Shown here in pieces: positions 17,127 to 25,696 of a stretch of DNA of 64,000 nucleotides. The stretch is from Bacteroidales bacterium (lineage in GTDB: Bacteria; Bacteroidota; Bacteroidia; Bacteroidales; UBA932), in assembly GCA_017550655.1 (NCBI GenBank), contig JAFZOK010000018.1, positions 124,001 to 188,000 of the forward strand. Reading direction: 5' to 3'. The notes beneath the pieces were generated by a model. That model saw only the letters and a list, made by a program, of their open reading frames with translations. It did no database searches and had not been told where the DNA came from. Made by a program: the position numbers and the translations under genes. Position 1 is the first letter of the stretch. Each line of letters opens with the position of its first letter.

Positions 17127-18002
17127 CTAGTACTTCAGGTTTCCGAAGAGGAGCTCTGCGGCAGAAGGAGCCATCTTGGTGTTGGAGTGGCCCACATTCT
17201 TGACATATTCCTTCTGCCAGTTGAAAGGATATCCCTTCCTCTCAGCATCCTGACTGCAGAAACTGAAGAAGGCGTTGCCTCTTGCAAGCCTTGTAAGTCC
17301 CTGGGCATCAGTTTCCGGAATCTGTTTAAGGTCTGAAGTCCTTAGAGTATCTGCATCGCCGAGCAGTATAATCAGCTTCTTGCCGTAATAGGCCTTGATA
17401 TCAGCCCCGCTTCCCTGTGTGCCGTAAGGGTAGGAAACCGTATCGGAAGGATAGGTGTACCATCCGGCATTGGCGGCGATGGCCCTGTCCAGATGAAGGG
17501 TCTTGTTGAAAAGAAGGAAGCGATGAACGAACTGTCCTCCGGCGGAATGGCCATAGATGCTGTAAGTCTTTGCCTTGGAGCCGCTGTGGGCAATAAAGAA
17601 CTCAAATACCTCATCTATAAGCACATATACCCTCTCGTTCTCGGGATTGTAAGTGTTATCCTCCGCGATGACATTTCCCCTTTGGTAGAACTCATCCGGG
17701 AACTGGTCTTGGGAGAAGGTCGGTACAAGCAGGACAAATCCGTATTTGTCGGACAGGTCTTTCCACTGATCGCGGTAGTCGTCTCCGTTACGGTCCATTC
17801 CGTGCATTACAAAAAGGACTGGCATAGAGGAGATTTTTCCACTTGGAATGTTGTAGTATACCTTGATGGTCTTACCTTCAAAAGGGCCCTGGCAGGCATA
17901 ATCCACATCCCCGGCACCTTCATTGAACAGTATTTCTTCCCGGCATGAAGACAGGAGAATCAAAAAAATAGCGAGAAGCAGATAGGAAAACGAATGTTTC
18001 AT
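17127..18002 (-). CDS. Alpha/beta-hydrolase lipoprotein, esterase/depolymerase-like
   Basis: 291 residues. The lipoprotein signal ends at LLSSC (Cys about residue 20). The mature part is an alpha/beta hydrolase with oxyanion region VLFVMHGMDRNG and nucleophile elbow YGHSAGGQ (Ser). A late Asp (LGDADTLR) and His (NVGHSN) complete the triad. The layout is that of PHB-depolymerase/feruloyl-esterase-like proteins. The substrate is not evident. The 17 bases before the ATG are identical to those before the 632-aa Hdr-like gene at 2611. Confidence 0.75.
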   Translation of the reverse strand: MKHSFSYLLLAIFLILLSSCREEILFNEGAGDVDYACQGPFEGKTIKVYYNIPSGKISSMPVLFVMHGMDRNGDDYRDQWKDLSDKYGFVLLVPTFSQDQFPDEFYQRGNVIAEDNTYNPENERVYVLIDEVFEFFIAHSGSKAKTYSIYGHSAGGQFVHRFLLFNKTLHLDRAIAANAGWYTYPSDTVSYPYGTQGSGADIKAYYGKKLIILLGDADTLRTSDLKQIPETDAQGLTRLARGNAFFSFCSQDAERKGYPFNWQKEYVKNVGHSNTKMAPSAAELLFGNLKY

Positions 18003-18015
18003 AGAGAGTAGATTT

Positions 18016-18046
18016 TTTGTAAAGGTAATAAAACATAATATATTTG
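18016..18046 (+). promoter_or_regulatory. Consensus promoter of the lysO-like gene
   Basis: TTTG (18016-18019), a 19-base spacer and TATATTTG (18039-18046) match the Bacteroidetes consensus perfectly. The -7 box ends only 6 bases before the ATG at 18053, so the mRNA would be leaderless or nearly so. Confidence 0.7.
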
Positions 18047-18052
18047 TAATGT

Positions 18053-19009
18053 ATGCTTATCACTCTCGGACTCCTGATATTCGGTATAATTGTGGGGATG
18101 TTCCTCAGGGGGCACAACGGCAAATGGGTTTCAGCCGTTGTGATGGCAACCGTGTGCATCCTGCTGTTTGTCATGGGAGTGAGAGTAGGGCTGAACGAGG
18201 AGATCATTGGCGCGATCAAGTCAACAGGAGTAATCTCCGCGATTCTTTTTGTGCTGGGAACAGGCACTTGCATTGTCTTTACCTGGCTTTTTACCAAGTA
18301 TGTTATAGACCGTAAAAAAAGCAAAGACTCTGCAGAGGGAGAGCAGGATATCACGGAAGAGGCGATTCCCGAAGGCGGGGGAAGCGGGTTCAAAGACAGC
18401 GCGATCATTCTCGGATGCTTTGTGCTGGGACTGGTTCTGGCGCTGACAAGGATTCTGCCGGATGCTTTCTATGCTCTTGACTTTGAGTCTTATGCAGATT
18501 GGGTTCTATATGCGATGCTGCTGTCTGTGGGAATAAATATCGGGATGGGGGACAGTATCCTTGCTCTGGTAAAGAAGGTTCCAAGACGGGTTTTGTGGCT
18601 TCCGCTGGTTGCGCTTGTGGGAACATGGCTTGGCTCGGTTCTGGCATTCCTGGTTATAAAGGCATGGGGCTATGACCTTTCGCTTCAGCAAAGCGCAACG
18701 ATTAACACTGCAATGGGATATTATTCCCTTTCTTCCATATTGACAACCAAGGCCTGGGGAGCAACCATCGGCTCCATCTGCCTTCTGACAAACCTTATGA
18801 GGGAACTCTTCACCATCGTGTGCGCCAAGCCTTTGGGAAGAGTGTTCGGAAGGTTTGCTTCCACTTCCAGCGGCGGAGCTACAGTTACGGACACCAGCCT
18901 TCCGATCATCCTTAAGGCCGAGGGAAACGGGATTCTGCCGGCAGTTCTGTACTTCGGCATCGTGATTAATATAGCCGTTCCGTTCCTTTTGACATTCTTT
19001 TTGATGTAA
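18053..19009 (+). CDS. LysO-family transporter
   Basis: 318 residues. The N-terminal part (about residues 1-85) has short membrane spans, a charged linker lies near 85-105, and the C-terminal half carries the conserved segments of the DUF340/LysO family (NTAMGYYSLSSI, TLPxxLK-like region near SLPIILKAEG). LysO of E. coli exports lysine. The start aligns with the family N-terminus, which supports the short-leader start at 18053. It is followed at 48 bases by the hut operon. Substrate assignment is by family only. Confidence 0.75.
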   Translation: MLITLGLLIFGIIVGMFLRGHNGKWVSAVVMATVCILLFVMGVRVGLNEEIIGAIKSTGVISAILFVLGTGTCIVFTWLFTKYVIDRKKSKDSAEGEQDITEEAIPEGGGSGFKDSAIILGCFVLGLVLALTRILPDAFYALDFESYADWVLYAMLLSVGINIGMGDSILALVKKVPRRVLWLPLVALVGTWLGSVLAFLVIKAWGYDLSLQQSATINTAMGYYSLSSILTTKAWGATIGSICLLTNLMRELFTIVCAKPLGRVFGRFASTSSGGATVTDTSLPIILKAEGNGILPAVLYFGIVINIAVPFLLTFFLM

Positions 19010-19011
19010 TA

Positions 19012-19051
19012 CCAAAATTATTCGTACCTTTAACCGAATAATTGATTTTGG
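19012..19051 (+). promoter_or_regulatory. Palindrome at the probable hut operon promoter
   Basis: ATTATTCG (19017-19024) and CGAATAAT (19035-19042) form a perfect 8-base inverted repeat around TACCTTTAAC, which itself resembles a -7 box (TAnnTTTA). Outer arms CCAAAA and TTTTGG extend the symmetry imperfectly. A repressor or activator site for ftcD-hutUHI is plausible. It could instead be a hairpin in the lysO-like transcript, though no T-run follows. Confidence 0.4.
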
Positions 19052-19057
19052 TTTTAT

Positions 19058-20767
19058 ATGAAAAGAATAATTGAGTGTGTGCCCAATTTTTCTGAAGGGC
19101 GCAACAGGGAAGTTATTGACAAGATAGTTGCCGCAATCGCGGCGGTAAAAGGAGTAAAAGTTCTGGACGTGGATCCTGGAGAGGCCACCAACCGTACGGT
19201 GGTAACCTTCGTGGGAAGTCCGGAGGATGTTGTGGAGGCTGCATTCCAGGGAGTAAAGAGGGCTGCTGAACTCATTGACATGAGGGTTCATAAGGGAGCT
19301 CACCCAAGGTCCGGAGCCACCGATGTTCTGCCTCTGATTCCTGTTTCAGGAATTACTCTTGAGGAATGTGCCGAGTTGGCCAGGGCCTTGGCAAAGAGAA
19401 TCTTTGACGAGCAGCAGATACCTTGCTACTGCTACGAGGCCGCCGCTTTCAAACCTGAAAGGAAGAACCTTGCAGTATGCCGTGCCGGAGAGTACGAGGC
19501 TCTGCCTGAGAAGGTTGTGGACCCTGCCAGGATGCCTGACTTTGGCCCTGGAGCATATACGGATGTGGTTGCAAAGAGCGGTGCCATCAACGTTGGAGCA
19601 AGGAATTTCCTTGTGGCCGTTAACTATAATCTGAATACAACATCTACAAGAAGGGCTATGGCCGTGGCATTTGACGTAAGGGAAAAGGGAAGGAAGATGC
19701 GCGAGGGCGGAAGCCTTACCGGAAAGGTGCTCAAGGACGAGAACGGTAAGGAGATGTGGCAGCCCGGAACACTCAAGGGATGCAAGGCTATCGGCTGGTA
19801 CATAGATGAATACGGCATTGCCCAGGTATCTATGAACATCACCGATATAGAGACAACTCCGCTTCACAAGGCATACGAGGAAGTTTGCCGTGCAGCCGCT
19901 GCAAGAGGCCTGAAGGTTACGGGAACGGAGATAGTGGGCCTGGTGCCAAAGCGTGTGCTCATTGATGCCGGAAAGTTCTATCTGGAGAAGCAGCAGAGAT
20001 CTCTCGGAATCTCCGAGGACGAGATACTCAAGATTGCCGTCAAGAGCATGAGCCTGGACGACCTGAAGCCGTTCAACCCGCACGAGAAGGTTATCGAATT
20101 CCTGATGGAAGATCCTAAGGAGATGGCTGTGAAAGAGAGGCTTGTGAGGATGACATGCAAGGATTTTGCAATCGAGACCGCAAGCGAGTCTCCGGCTCCT
20201 GGCGGAGGAAGCATTGCCGCTTATATGGGAGCACTTGGAGCAGCCCTTTCCACTATGGTGGCAAACCTGTCTTCCCACAAGAGGGGATGGGACGACCGCT
20301 GGAAAGAGTTCTCGGATTGGGCCGAGAAGGGGAATGCCCTTATGAACGATCTGATTGCGCTGGTGGACGAAGATACCGCTGCGTTTAACAAGATAATGGA
20401 CGTGTTCTCAATGCCTAAGGGCACGGAAGAAGAGAAGGCTGCAAGGGCTCAGGCTATGGAAGAGGCCACTTTGTACGCTACCCAGGTGCCTCTGAGGACT
20501 CTAAAGACCGCTTTCAAGGTATTTGAAGTTGCCTCTGCGATGGCATCCGAAGGCAATCCGAATTCCGTTTCAGATGCCGGAGTTGCAGCAATCGCCGCAA
20601 GGGGCGCAGTGATGGGTGCAAGGCTAAATGTCCACATCAACGCCGAAGGCCTTAAAGACAGGATGAAGGCAGAAGAACTTATGAACGAGGCAGACAGGAT
20701 TACCGCCGAAGCAGTCGCTGAGGAAAAGAAGATCCTGGAAACCGTTGAAGACAAAATAAAGGCATAA
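19058..20767 (+). CDS. ftcD: Bifunctional glutamate formimidoyltransferase / formimidoyl-THF cyclodeaminase
   Basis: 569 residues. The N-terminal half (about 1-330, starting KRIIECVPNFSEGRN) is the formimidoyltransferase domain. The C-terminal part (about 360-569, with ASESPAPGGGSIAAYMGALG) is the cyclodeaminase domain. The enzyme moves the formimino group from formiminoglutamate to tetrahydrofolate and releases ammonia, leaving 5,10-methenyl-THF. The fused form is like the animal protein and common in Bacteroidetes. It is the first gene of the hut operon, 178 bases before hutU; the gap holds a tandem repeat. Confidence 0.95.
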   Translation: MKRIIECVPNFSEGRNREVIDKIVAAIAAVKGVKVLDVDPGEATNRTVVTFVGSPEDVVEAAFQGVKRAAELIDMRVHKGAHPRSGATDVLPLIPVSGITLEECAELARALAKRIFDEQQIPCYCYEAAAFKPERKNLAVCRAGEYEALPEKVVDPARMPDFGPGAYTDVVAKSGAINVGARNFLVAVNYNLNTTSTRRAMAVAFDVREKGRKMREGGSLTGKVLKDENGKEMWQPGTLKGCKAIGWYIDEYGIAQVSMNITDIETTPLHKAYEEVCRAAAARGLKVTGTEIVGLVPKRVLIDAGKFYLEKQQRSLGISEDEILKIAVKSMSLDDLKPFNPHEKVIEFLMEDPKEMAVKERLVRMTCKDFAIETASESPAPGGGSIAAYMGALGAALSTMVANLSSHKRGWDDRWKEFSDWAEKGNALMNDLIALVDEDTAAFNKIMDVFSMPKGTEEEKAARAQAMEEATLYATQVPLRTLKTAFKVFEVASAMASEGNPNSVSDAGVAAIAARGAVMGARLNVHINAEGLKDRMKAEELMNEADRITAEAVAEEKKILETVEDKIKA

Positions 20768-20772
20768 GATCG

Positions 20773-20907
20773 CCCTCTGGCACACAAAACGGGACAGAAG
20801 GAGCAAAAAAGCCCGAAAATGCTCCCTCTGGCACACAAAACGGGACAGAAGGAGCAAAAAAGCCCGAAAATGCTCCCTTTGGCACATAAAATGGGACAGA
20901 AGGAGCA
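20773..20907. repeat. 51-bp tandem repeat, 2.6 units, hairpin-forming
   Basis: Two identical 51-base units (20773-20823, 20824-20874) are followed by a diverged partial unit of 33 bases (20875-20907). Across unit borders GCTCCCTCTG and CAGAAGGAGC form a 10-base inverted repeat. On the minus strand the one mismatch becomes a G-U pair. The array fills most of the gap between ftcD and hutU inside the hut operon. No spacers as in CRISPR. It could tune read-through or mRNA decay; no function is shown. Confidence 0.85.
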
Positions 20908-20945
20908 TTGACAGATGAAATACATGTAACATTAAATATGAGTTT

Positions 20946-22970
20946 ATGACATTCAAGGAAGAGATACTCTCCGGAATACCATCCGTTTTGCCGGAGCCGA
21001 AACCCTATGACAAGAACATTAACCATGCTCCAAAGCGCAAGGATATTCTTACGCCTGAGCAGAAGAAGCTGGCGCTGAGGAATGCCCTTAGGTATTTCCC
21101 TAAGGAGTTCCACGCCACCTTGGCACCGGAGTTTGCCAAGGAGCTAAAGGACTACGGAAGAATCTATATGTACCGCTTCCGTCCTGACTACAAGATATAT
21201 GCAAGGCCGATAGGCGAGTATCCCTGCAAGTGCCGCCAGGCCGCGGCCATTATGGCGATGATCCAGAACAACCTGGACGAGAGGGTTGCCCAGCATCCGC
21301 ACGAGCTGATTATCTACGGCGGAAACGGGGCCATTTTCCAGAACTGGGCTCAATACAGGCTTGCCATGCAGTATCTTGCGACAATGACAGAGGAGCAGAC
21401 CCTGAGTATGTATTCAGGTCATCCGATGGGGCTTTTCCCGAGCCACAAGGATGCCCCGAGAGTGGTTGTCACCAACGGAATGGTGATTCCGAACTACTCC
21501 AAGCCGGATGACTGGGAGAGATTCAACGCACTTGGAGTTTCCCAGTACGGCCAGATGACGGCCGGCTCCTATATGTACATAGGTCCGCAGGGAATCGTTC
21601 ACGGAACCACGATAACCGTTATGAACGCTGCCCGTATGCAGCTCAGGAAGAGGGGAATAGAAGGCACGAGGGATAATATGGCCGGAATGCTCTTCGTTAC
21701 CGCAGGACTGGGTGGAATGAGCGGCGCTCAGCCAAAGGCCGGCAACATTGCGGGCGTTGTGAGCGTTACCGCCGAGATCAATCCGAAGGCCGCCAGAAAG
21801 CGCTATGACCAGGGATGGGTGGATGAACTCCACGAGAATCTGGATGAACTCATACAGAGGATAAGGAAGGCCACAGAGGGCAGGGAAACCGTTTCCCTTG
21901 CATTCGTAGGCAACATCGTAGACCTTTGGGAAAGGCTTGCAGACGAGGGCATTAAGGTAGATATCGGTTCAGACCAGACATCTTTGCACAACCCTTGGGC
22001 AGGCGGCTATTATCCTGTAGGCTATTCTCTTGAGGAATCGCAGATGATGATGGCTGAGGAGCCTGAGAGATTCAAGGAGGCTGTGCAGGCATCGCTGAGA
22101 AGGCAGATTGCCGCGATTAACCGCCTGGCAGACAGGGGAATGTACTTCTTCGACTACGGCAATGCCTTCCTGCTGGAGTCTTCAAGGGCCGGGGCAGACG
22201 TTATGAAGGCGGACGGCACATTCCGCTATCCTTCATACGTTCAGGATATTATGGGCCCACTGTATTTCGACTACGGATTCGGCCCGTTCCGCTGGGTGTG
22301 CATGAGTGAGGATCCTGAGGACCTTGCAAAGAGCGATGCCCTTGCAGTTGAGGCTCTTCTGGAAGAAAGCAAGACCGCAACAGACGACATAAAGATGCAG
22401 ATGCTGGACAACATCCACTGGATAGAGGAGGCCGGAAGAAACAACCTTGTGGTAGGCTCGCAGGCCAGAATTCTCTATGCAGATGCAATAGGAAGAACTA
22501 CCATTGCCCTCAAGTTCAACGAAGCCATAAGGAAGGGGGAAATCAAGGCTCCAATAGTTCTGGGAAGAGACCATCACGACGTGTCCGGAACAGATTCTCC
22601 GTTCCGCGAGACTTCCAATATATATGACGGCAGCCAGTTCACAGCCGATATGGCCGTACAGAACGTGATTGGAGACGGCTTCCGCGGAGCTACCTGGGTA
22701 TCAATCCATAACGGTGGCGGAGTAGGCTGGGGGGAAGTAATCAACGGAGGCTTCGGAATGGTGGTGGAAGGCACTGATGATTCCGCAAGGCACATCAGGG
22801 AAATGCTCCACTGGGATGTTAACAACGGCATCGCAAGGCGCAGTTGGGCAAGGAACAAAGGCGCAGAGGACGCTATCCGCAGGGAAATGGACCGTACTCC
22901 ATCCCTAAAGGTTACGATGCCTAACCACGCGGATGATTCCATTATTGAACAAGCTTTGAATAATCAGTAA
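20946..22970 (+). CDS. hutU: Urocanate hydratase, long form
   Basis: 674 residues, about 115 longer than the Pseudomonas enzyme but normal for the Bacteroidetes type. The NAD-binding and active-site region includes ITAGLGGMSGAQPKA-like sequence (TAGLGGMSGAQPKA), YGNAFLLE and GRDHHDVSGTDSPFRET. It converts urocanate to imidazolonepropionate with NAD as tightly bound cofactor. It is the second gene of the hut operon; hutH follows after 8 bases. Confidence 0.96.
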   Translation: MTFKEEILSGIPSVLPEPKPYDKNINHAPKRKDILTPEQKKLALRNALRYFPKEFHATLAPEFAKELKDYGRIYMYRFRPDYKIYARPIGEYPCKCRQAAAIMAMIQNNLDERVAQHPHELIIYGGNGAIFQNWAQYRLAMQYLATMTEEQTLSMYSGHPMGLFPSHKDAPRVVVTNGMVIPNYSKPDDWERFNALGVSQYGQMTAGSYMYIGPQGIVHGTTITVMNAARMQLRKRGIEGTRDNMAGMLFVTAGLGGMSGAQPKAGNIAGVVSVTAEINPKAARKRYDQGWVDELHENLDELIQRIRKATEGRETVSLAFVGNIVDLWERLADEGIKVDIGSDQTSLHNPWAGGYYPVGYSLEESQMMMAEEPERFKEAVQASLRRQIAAINRLADRGMYFFDYGNAFLLESSRAGADVMKADGTFRYPSYVQDIMGPLYFDYGFGPFRWVCMSEDPEDLAKSDALAVEALLEESKTATDDIKMQMLDNIHWIEEAGRNNLVVGSQARILYADAIGRTTIALKFNEAIRKGEIKAPIVLGRDHHDVSGTDSPFRETSNIYDGSQFTADMAVQNVIGDGFRGATWVSIHNGGGVGWGEVINGGFGMVVEGTDDSARHIREMLHWDVNNGIARRSWARNKGAEDAIRREMDRTPSLKVTMPNHADDSIIEQALNNQ

Positions 22971-22978
22971 AACGGTTT

Positions 22979-24463
22979 ATGGAACACAAGATATCTTTTG
23001 AGCATCTCTCCCTGGAGAGAGTGAAGGAAATAATAGACAACAAAATGACGCTGAGCCTTAGCCGGGAGGCTGAGGAAGCGATAATCAAATGCCGCAAGTA
23101 TCTGGACAGCAAGATGGAGGACATCGGAAGGCCTGTTTATGGAGTTACAACTGGCTTCGGTTCTCTGTGCAACGTCACCATTCCGGAAGACCAGCTCAGC
23201 CAGCTCCAGTACAATCTGGTTGTCAGCCACGCCTGCGGCTTTGGAGAGAAGGTAAGGCCGGAAATCGTTAAGCTGATGCTGCTTCTGAAAGTCCAGTGCT
23301 TGTCTTACGGACACTCTGGAGCACAGCTTGTTACAGTTCAGAGGCTGATAGATATGTTCAACGATGACATACTGCCTGTGGTGTATCAGCAGGGCTCACT
23401 GGGAGCATCCGGAGACCTGGCTCCGCTGGCTCATCTGGCTCTTCCTCTGCTTGGACTCGGAGAGGTGGTTTATCAAGGCAAGACAATGCCAAGTTCCGAG
23501 GTTCTTGCCATCAAGGGATGGGAGCCAATCCGCCTTCAGAGCAAGGAGGGGCTTGCTCTTCTGAACGGAACCCAGTTCATGAGCGCTCACGCCGTATGGT
23601 CTCTGATCCAGTGCCATAGGCTCTCTCTTTGGGCAGACAGGATAGGGGCCATGAGCCTTGAGGCTTACGACGGAAGGATTGAGCCGTTCTACCCTCTGAC
23701 TCACAGACTCAGGAGACATCGGGGACAGATAGACACTGCAGAGAGGTTTATGGGCCTTCTGGAAGGAAGCAAGCTTATCTCGATGCCTAAGAAGCACGTC
23801 CAGGACCCTTATTCTTTCCGCTGCATTCCGCAGGTTCACGGAGCTGTGAAGGACAACATCCGCTATGTGGAAAGCGTAATAGACAACGAAATAAACAGCG
23901 CAACGGATAATCCTAACGTATTCCCTGACGAGGATATGATAATCTCCGCCGGAAATTTCCACGGGGAGCCTATCGCGATACCTATGGATACCCTTGCAAT
24001 CGCGATGAGCGAGCTTGCAAACATCTCTGAGAGAAGGACTTTCCGTCTTATTTCAGGGCAGCGTGGGCTTCCTCAGTTCCTGGCTCCGGACAGTGGCCTG
24101 AATAGCGGATTTATGATTCCGCAGTACACGGCGGCTTCCATCGTGAGCCAGAACAAGGGTCTTTGCTGGCCGGCTTCCGCAGACTCCATCCCGTCTTCAC
24201 AGGGACAGGAAGACCACGTGAGTATGGGAGCGAACGCCGCCACCAAACTTGTCCGGGTTGTTGAGAACACGGAAAGGGTTCTTGCCATCGAACTCTTCAA
24301 CGCCGCGCAGGCTCTGGACCTGAGGCACAGGATTTCCGGTGAGAAATCCTCTCCGGTAATTGAAGGCATACTGGCGGACTACCGCAAGGAAGTGCCTTTC
24401 CTTGAGAAAGATGCCTATATGCATCCTCTTATGGAAAAGTCAGTTGAATTCTTGAGAAAGTAG
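22979..24463 (+). CDS. hutH: Histidine ammonia-lyase
   Basis: 494 residues, the usual length. The ASG triplet in GSLGASGDLAPLAH forms the MIO electrophile. YGVTTGFGSL near residue 53 supplies the active-site tyrosine loop, and SQGQEDHVSMG is the conserved C-terminal substrate region. It deaminates histidine to urocanate, the first step of the pathway. hutI follows after 3 bases, so translation may be coupled. Confidence 0.96.
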   Translation: MEHKISFEHLSLERVKEIIDNKMTLSLSREAEEAIIKCRKYLDSKMEDIGRPVYGVTTGFGSLCNVTIPEDQLSQLQYNLVVSHACGFGEKVRPEIVKLMLLLKVQCLSYGHSGAQLVTVQRLIDMFNDDILPVVYQQGSLGASGDLAPLAHLALPLLGLGEVVYQGKTMPSSEVLAIKGWEPIRLQSKEGLALLNGTQFMSAHAVWSLIQCHRLSLWADRIGAMSLEAYDGRIEPFYPLTHRLRRHRGQIDTAERFMGLLEGSKLISMPKKHVQDPYSFRCIPQVHGAVKDNIRYVESVIDNEINSATDNPNVFPDEDMIISAGNFHGEPIAIPMDTLAIAMSELANISERRTFRLISGQRGLPQFLAPDSGLNSGFMIPQYTAASIVSQNKGLCWPASADSIPSSQGQEDHVSMGANAATKLVRVVENTERVLAIELFNAAQALDLRHRISGEKSSPVIEGILADYRKEVPFLEKDAYMHPLMEKSVEFLRK

Positions 24464-24466
24464 TTT

Positions 24467-25693
24467 ATGAAAGACACTCTCTTTGTTAACATAGGACGGA
24501 TTGTGGGCATTCTGCCGCAGGGAGCAGGAAGACTCTGCGGCAAGGAAATGGACCGTGTCCAGACTCTGGACAATGCCTGGCTTATGGTCCGGGACGGAAA
24601 GATTGACTCCTTCGGGCCTATGGATTCTCTCGGGGAGATTCCATCCGGAATTGTAATGGATGACCTCAAGGGCAAGATGCTCCTTCCTGCATTCTGCGAT
24701 GCGCATACCCACATTGTCTATGCCGGAGACCGCCAGAGAGAGTTTGTGGACAAGATAAACGGCCTGAGTTACGAGGAGATAGCAAAAAGAGGCGGCGGAA
24801 TTCTCAATTCCGCTGACCTTCTGCACAATACAAGCGAAGATGAGCTCTTTGCCCAGGCATCTGAGAGGCTGGAGGAAATGATTTCCAAGGGCACTCTCAC
24901 TATGGAAATCAAGAGCGGATACGGTCTCAGGACAGAAGACGAGCTAAAGATGCTCCGTGTTATAAAGAGGCTTAAGAAAAATTATCCTGTCACGATAAAA
25001 TCCACTTTTCTTGGCGCTCATGCAGTGGGAAGGGAGTATACCGGCAGACAGGACGAGTATGTTGACCTTGTCTGCAATGAAATGATCCCCGCTGTAGCCT
25101 CTGAAAACCTGGCAGATTTCGTTGATGTCTTCTGCGATGAGGGTTTCTTTACCGTGGAGCAGACAGACCGTATTTTAAGGGCCGGAATGCAGTATGGAAT
25201 GCGGCCAAAGATCCACGCCAACGAACTTGCCGTATCCGGTGGAGTCCAGGTAGGGGTTAAGTACAATGCTGTTAGCGTGGATCATCTGGAAAGGACAACT
25301 GATGTGGAGATGGAAGTCCTCCGCAACTCGGACACTATGCCTTTGATGCTTCCTGGGGCATCTTTCTTCCTCGGAATGCCTTACGGCAGGGCCAAGGACT
25401 ATGTAAGGGCAGGTCTTCCTGTTGCTCTTGCATCAGACTGCAACCCAGGCTCTTCCCCGTCCTGCGATATGAGGTTTGTGATGGCTTTGGGCTGCATAAA
25501 GATGAGGCTCACCCCAGAGGAAAGCTTCAATGCCTGCACCATAAACGCCGCTGCCGCAATGGGCTGCGCTGATGTTGTCGGCTCCATAACTGTGGGCAAG
25601 AAGGCCGCCTTCATTGTGACTAAAAAAGTGATGGAACTGGGATTCATCCCTTATTTCCATCACACTCCTTTCATAGACAAGGTTATTGCCTAG
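24467..25693 (+). CDS. hutI: Imidazolonepropionase
   Basis: 408 residues of the amidohydrolase superfamily. The metal-binding HxH is in CDAHTHIVYAGDR, later metal ligands are at KIHANELA and VDHLE, and the catalytic Asp is in ALASDCNPGS. It hydrolyses imidazolonepropionate to formiminoglutamate, the substrate of FtcD in the same operon, so ftcD-hutUHI encodes the complete route from histidine to glutamate. Its stop lies 3 bases from the stop of convergent ispG, with no obvious terminator in the gap. Confidence 0.95.
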   Translation: MKDTLFVNIGRIVGILPQGAGRLCGKEMDRVQTLDNAWLMVRDGKIDSFGPMDSLGEIPSGIVMDDLKGKMLLPAFCDAHTHIVYAGDRQREFVDKINGLSYEEIAKRGGGILNSADLLHNTSEDELFAQASERLEEMISKGTLTMEIKSGYGLRTEDELKMLRVIKRLKKNYPVTIKSTFLGAHAVGREYTGRQDEYVDLVCNEMIPAVASENLADFVDVFCDEGFFTVEQTDRILRAGMQYGMRPKIHANELAVSGGVQVGVKYNAVSVDHLERTTDVEMEVLRNSDTMPLMLPGASFFLGMPYGRAKDYVRAGLPVALASDCNPGSSPSCDMRFVMALGCIKMRLTPEESFNACTINAAAAMGCADVVGSITVGKKAAFIVTKKVMELGFIPYFHHTPFIDKVIA

Positions 25694-25696
25694 GTT

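Noticed and set aside
20773-20907. CRISPR array
   Set aside because: Units are directly adjacent 51-base tandem copies with no unique spacers, and no cas genes are near.
20449-21113. Minus-strand ORFs through the 51-bp repeat
   Set aside because: Open in all three frames only because the unit length is a multiple of three and lacks stops; Cys/Phe-rich repeats and overlap with ftcD/hutU make coding unlikely.
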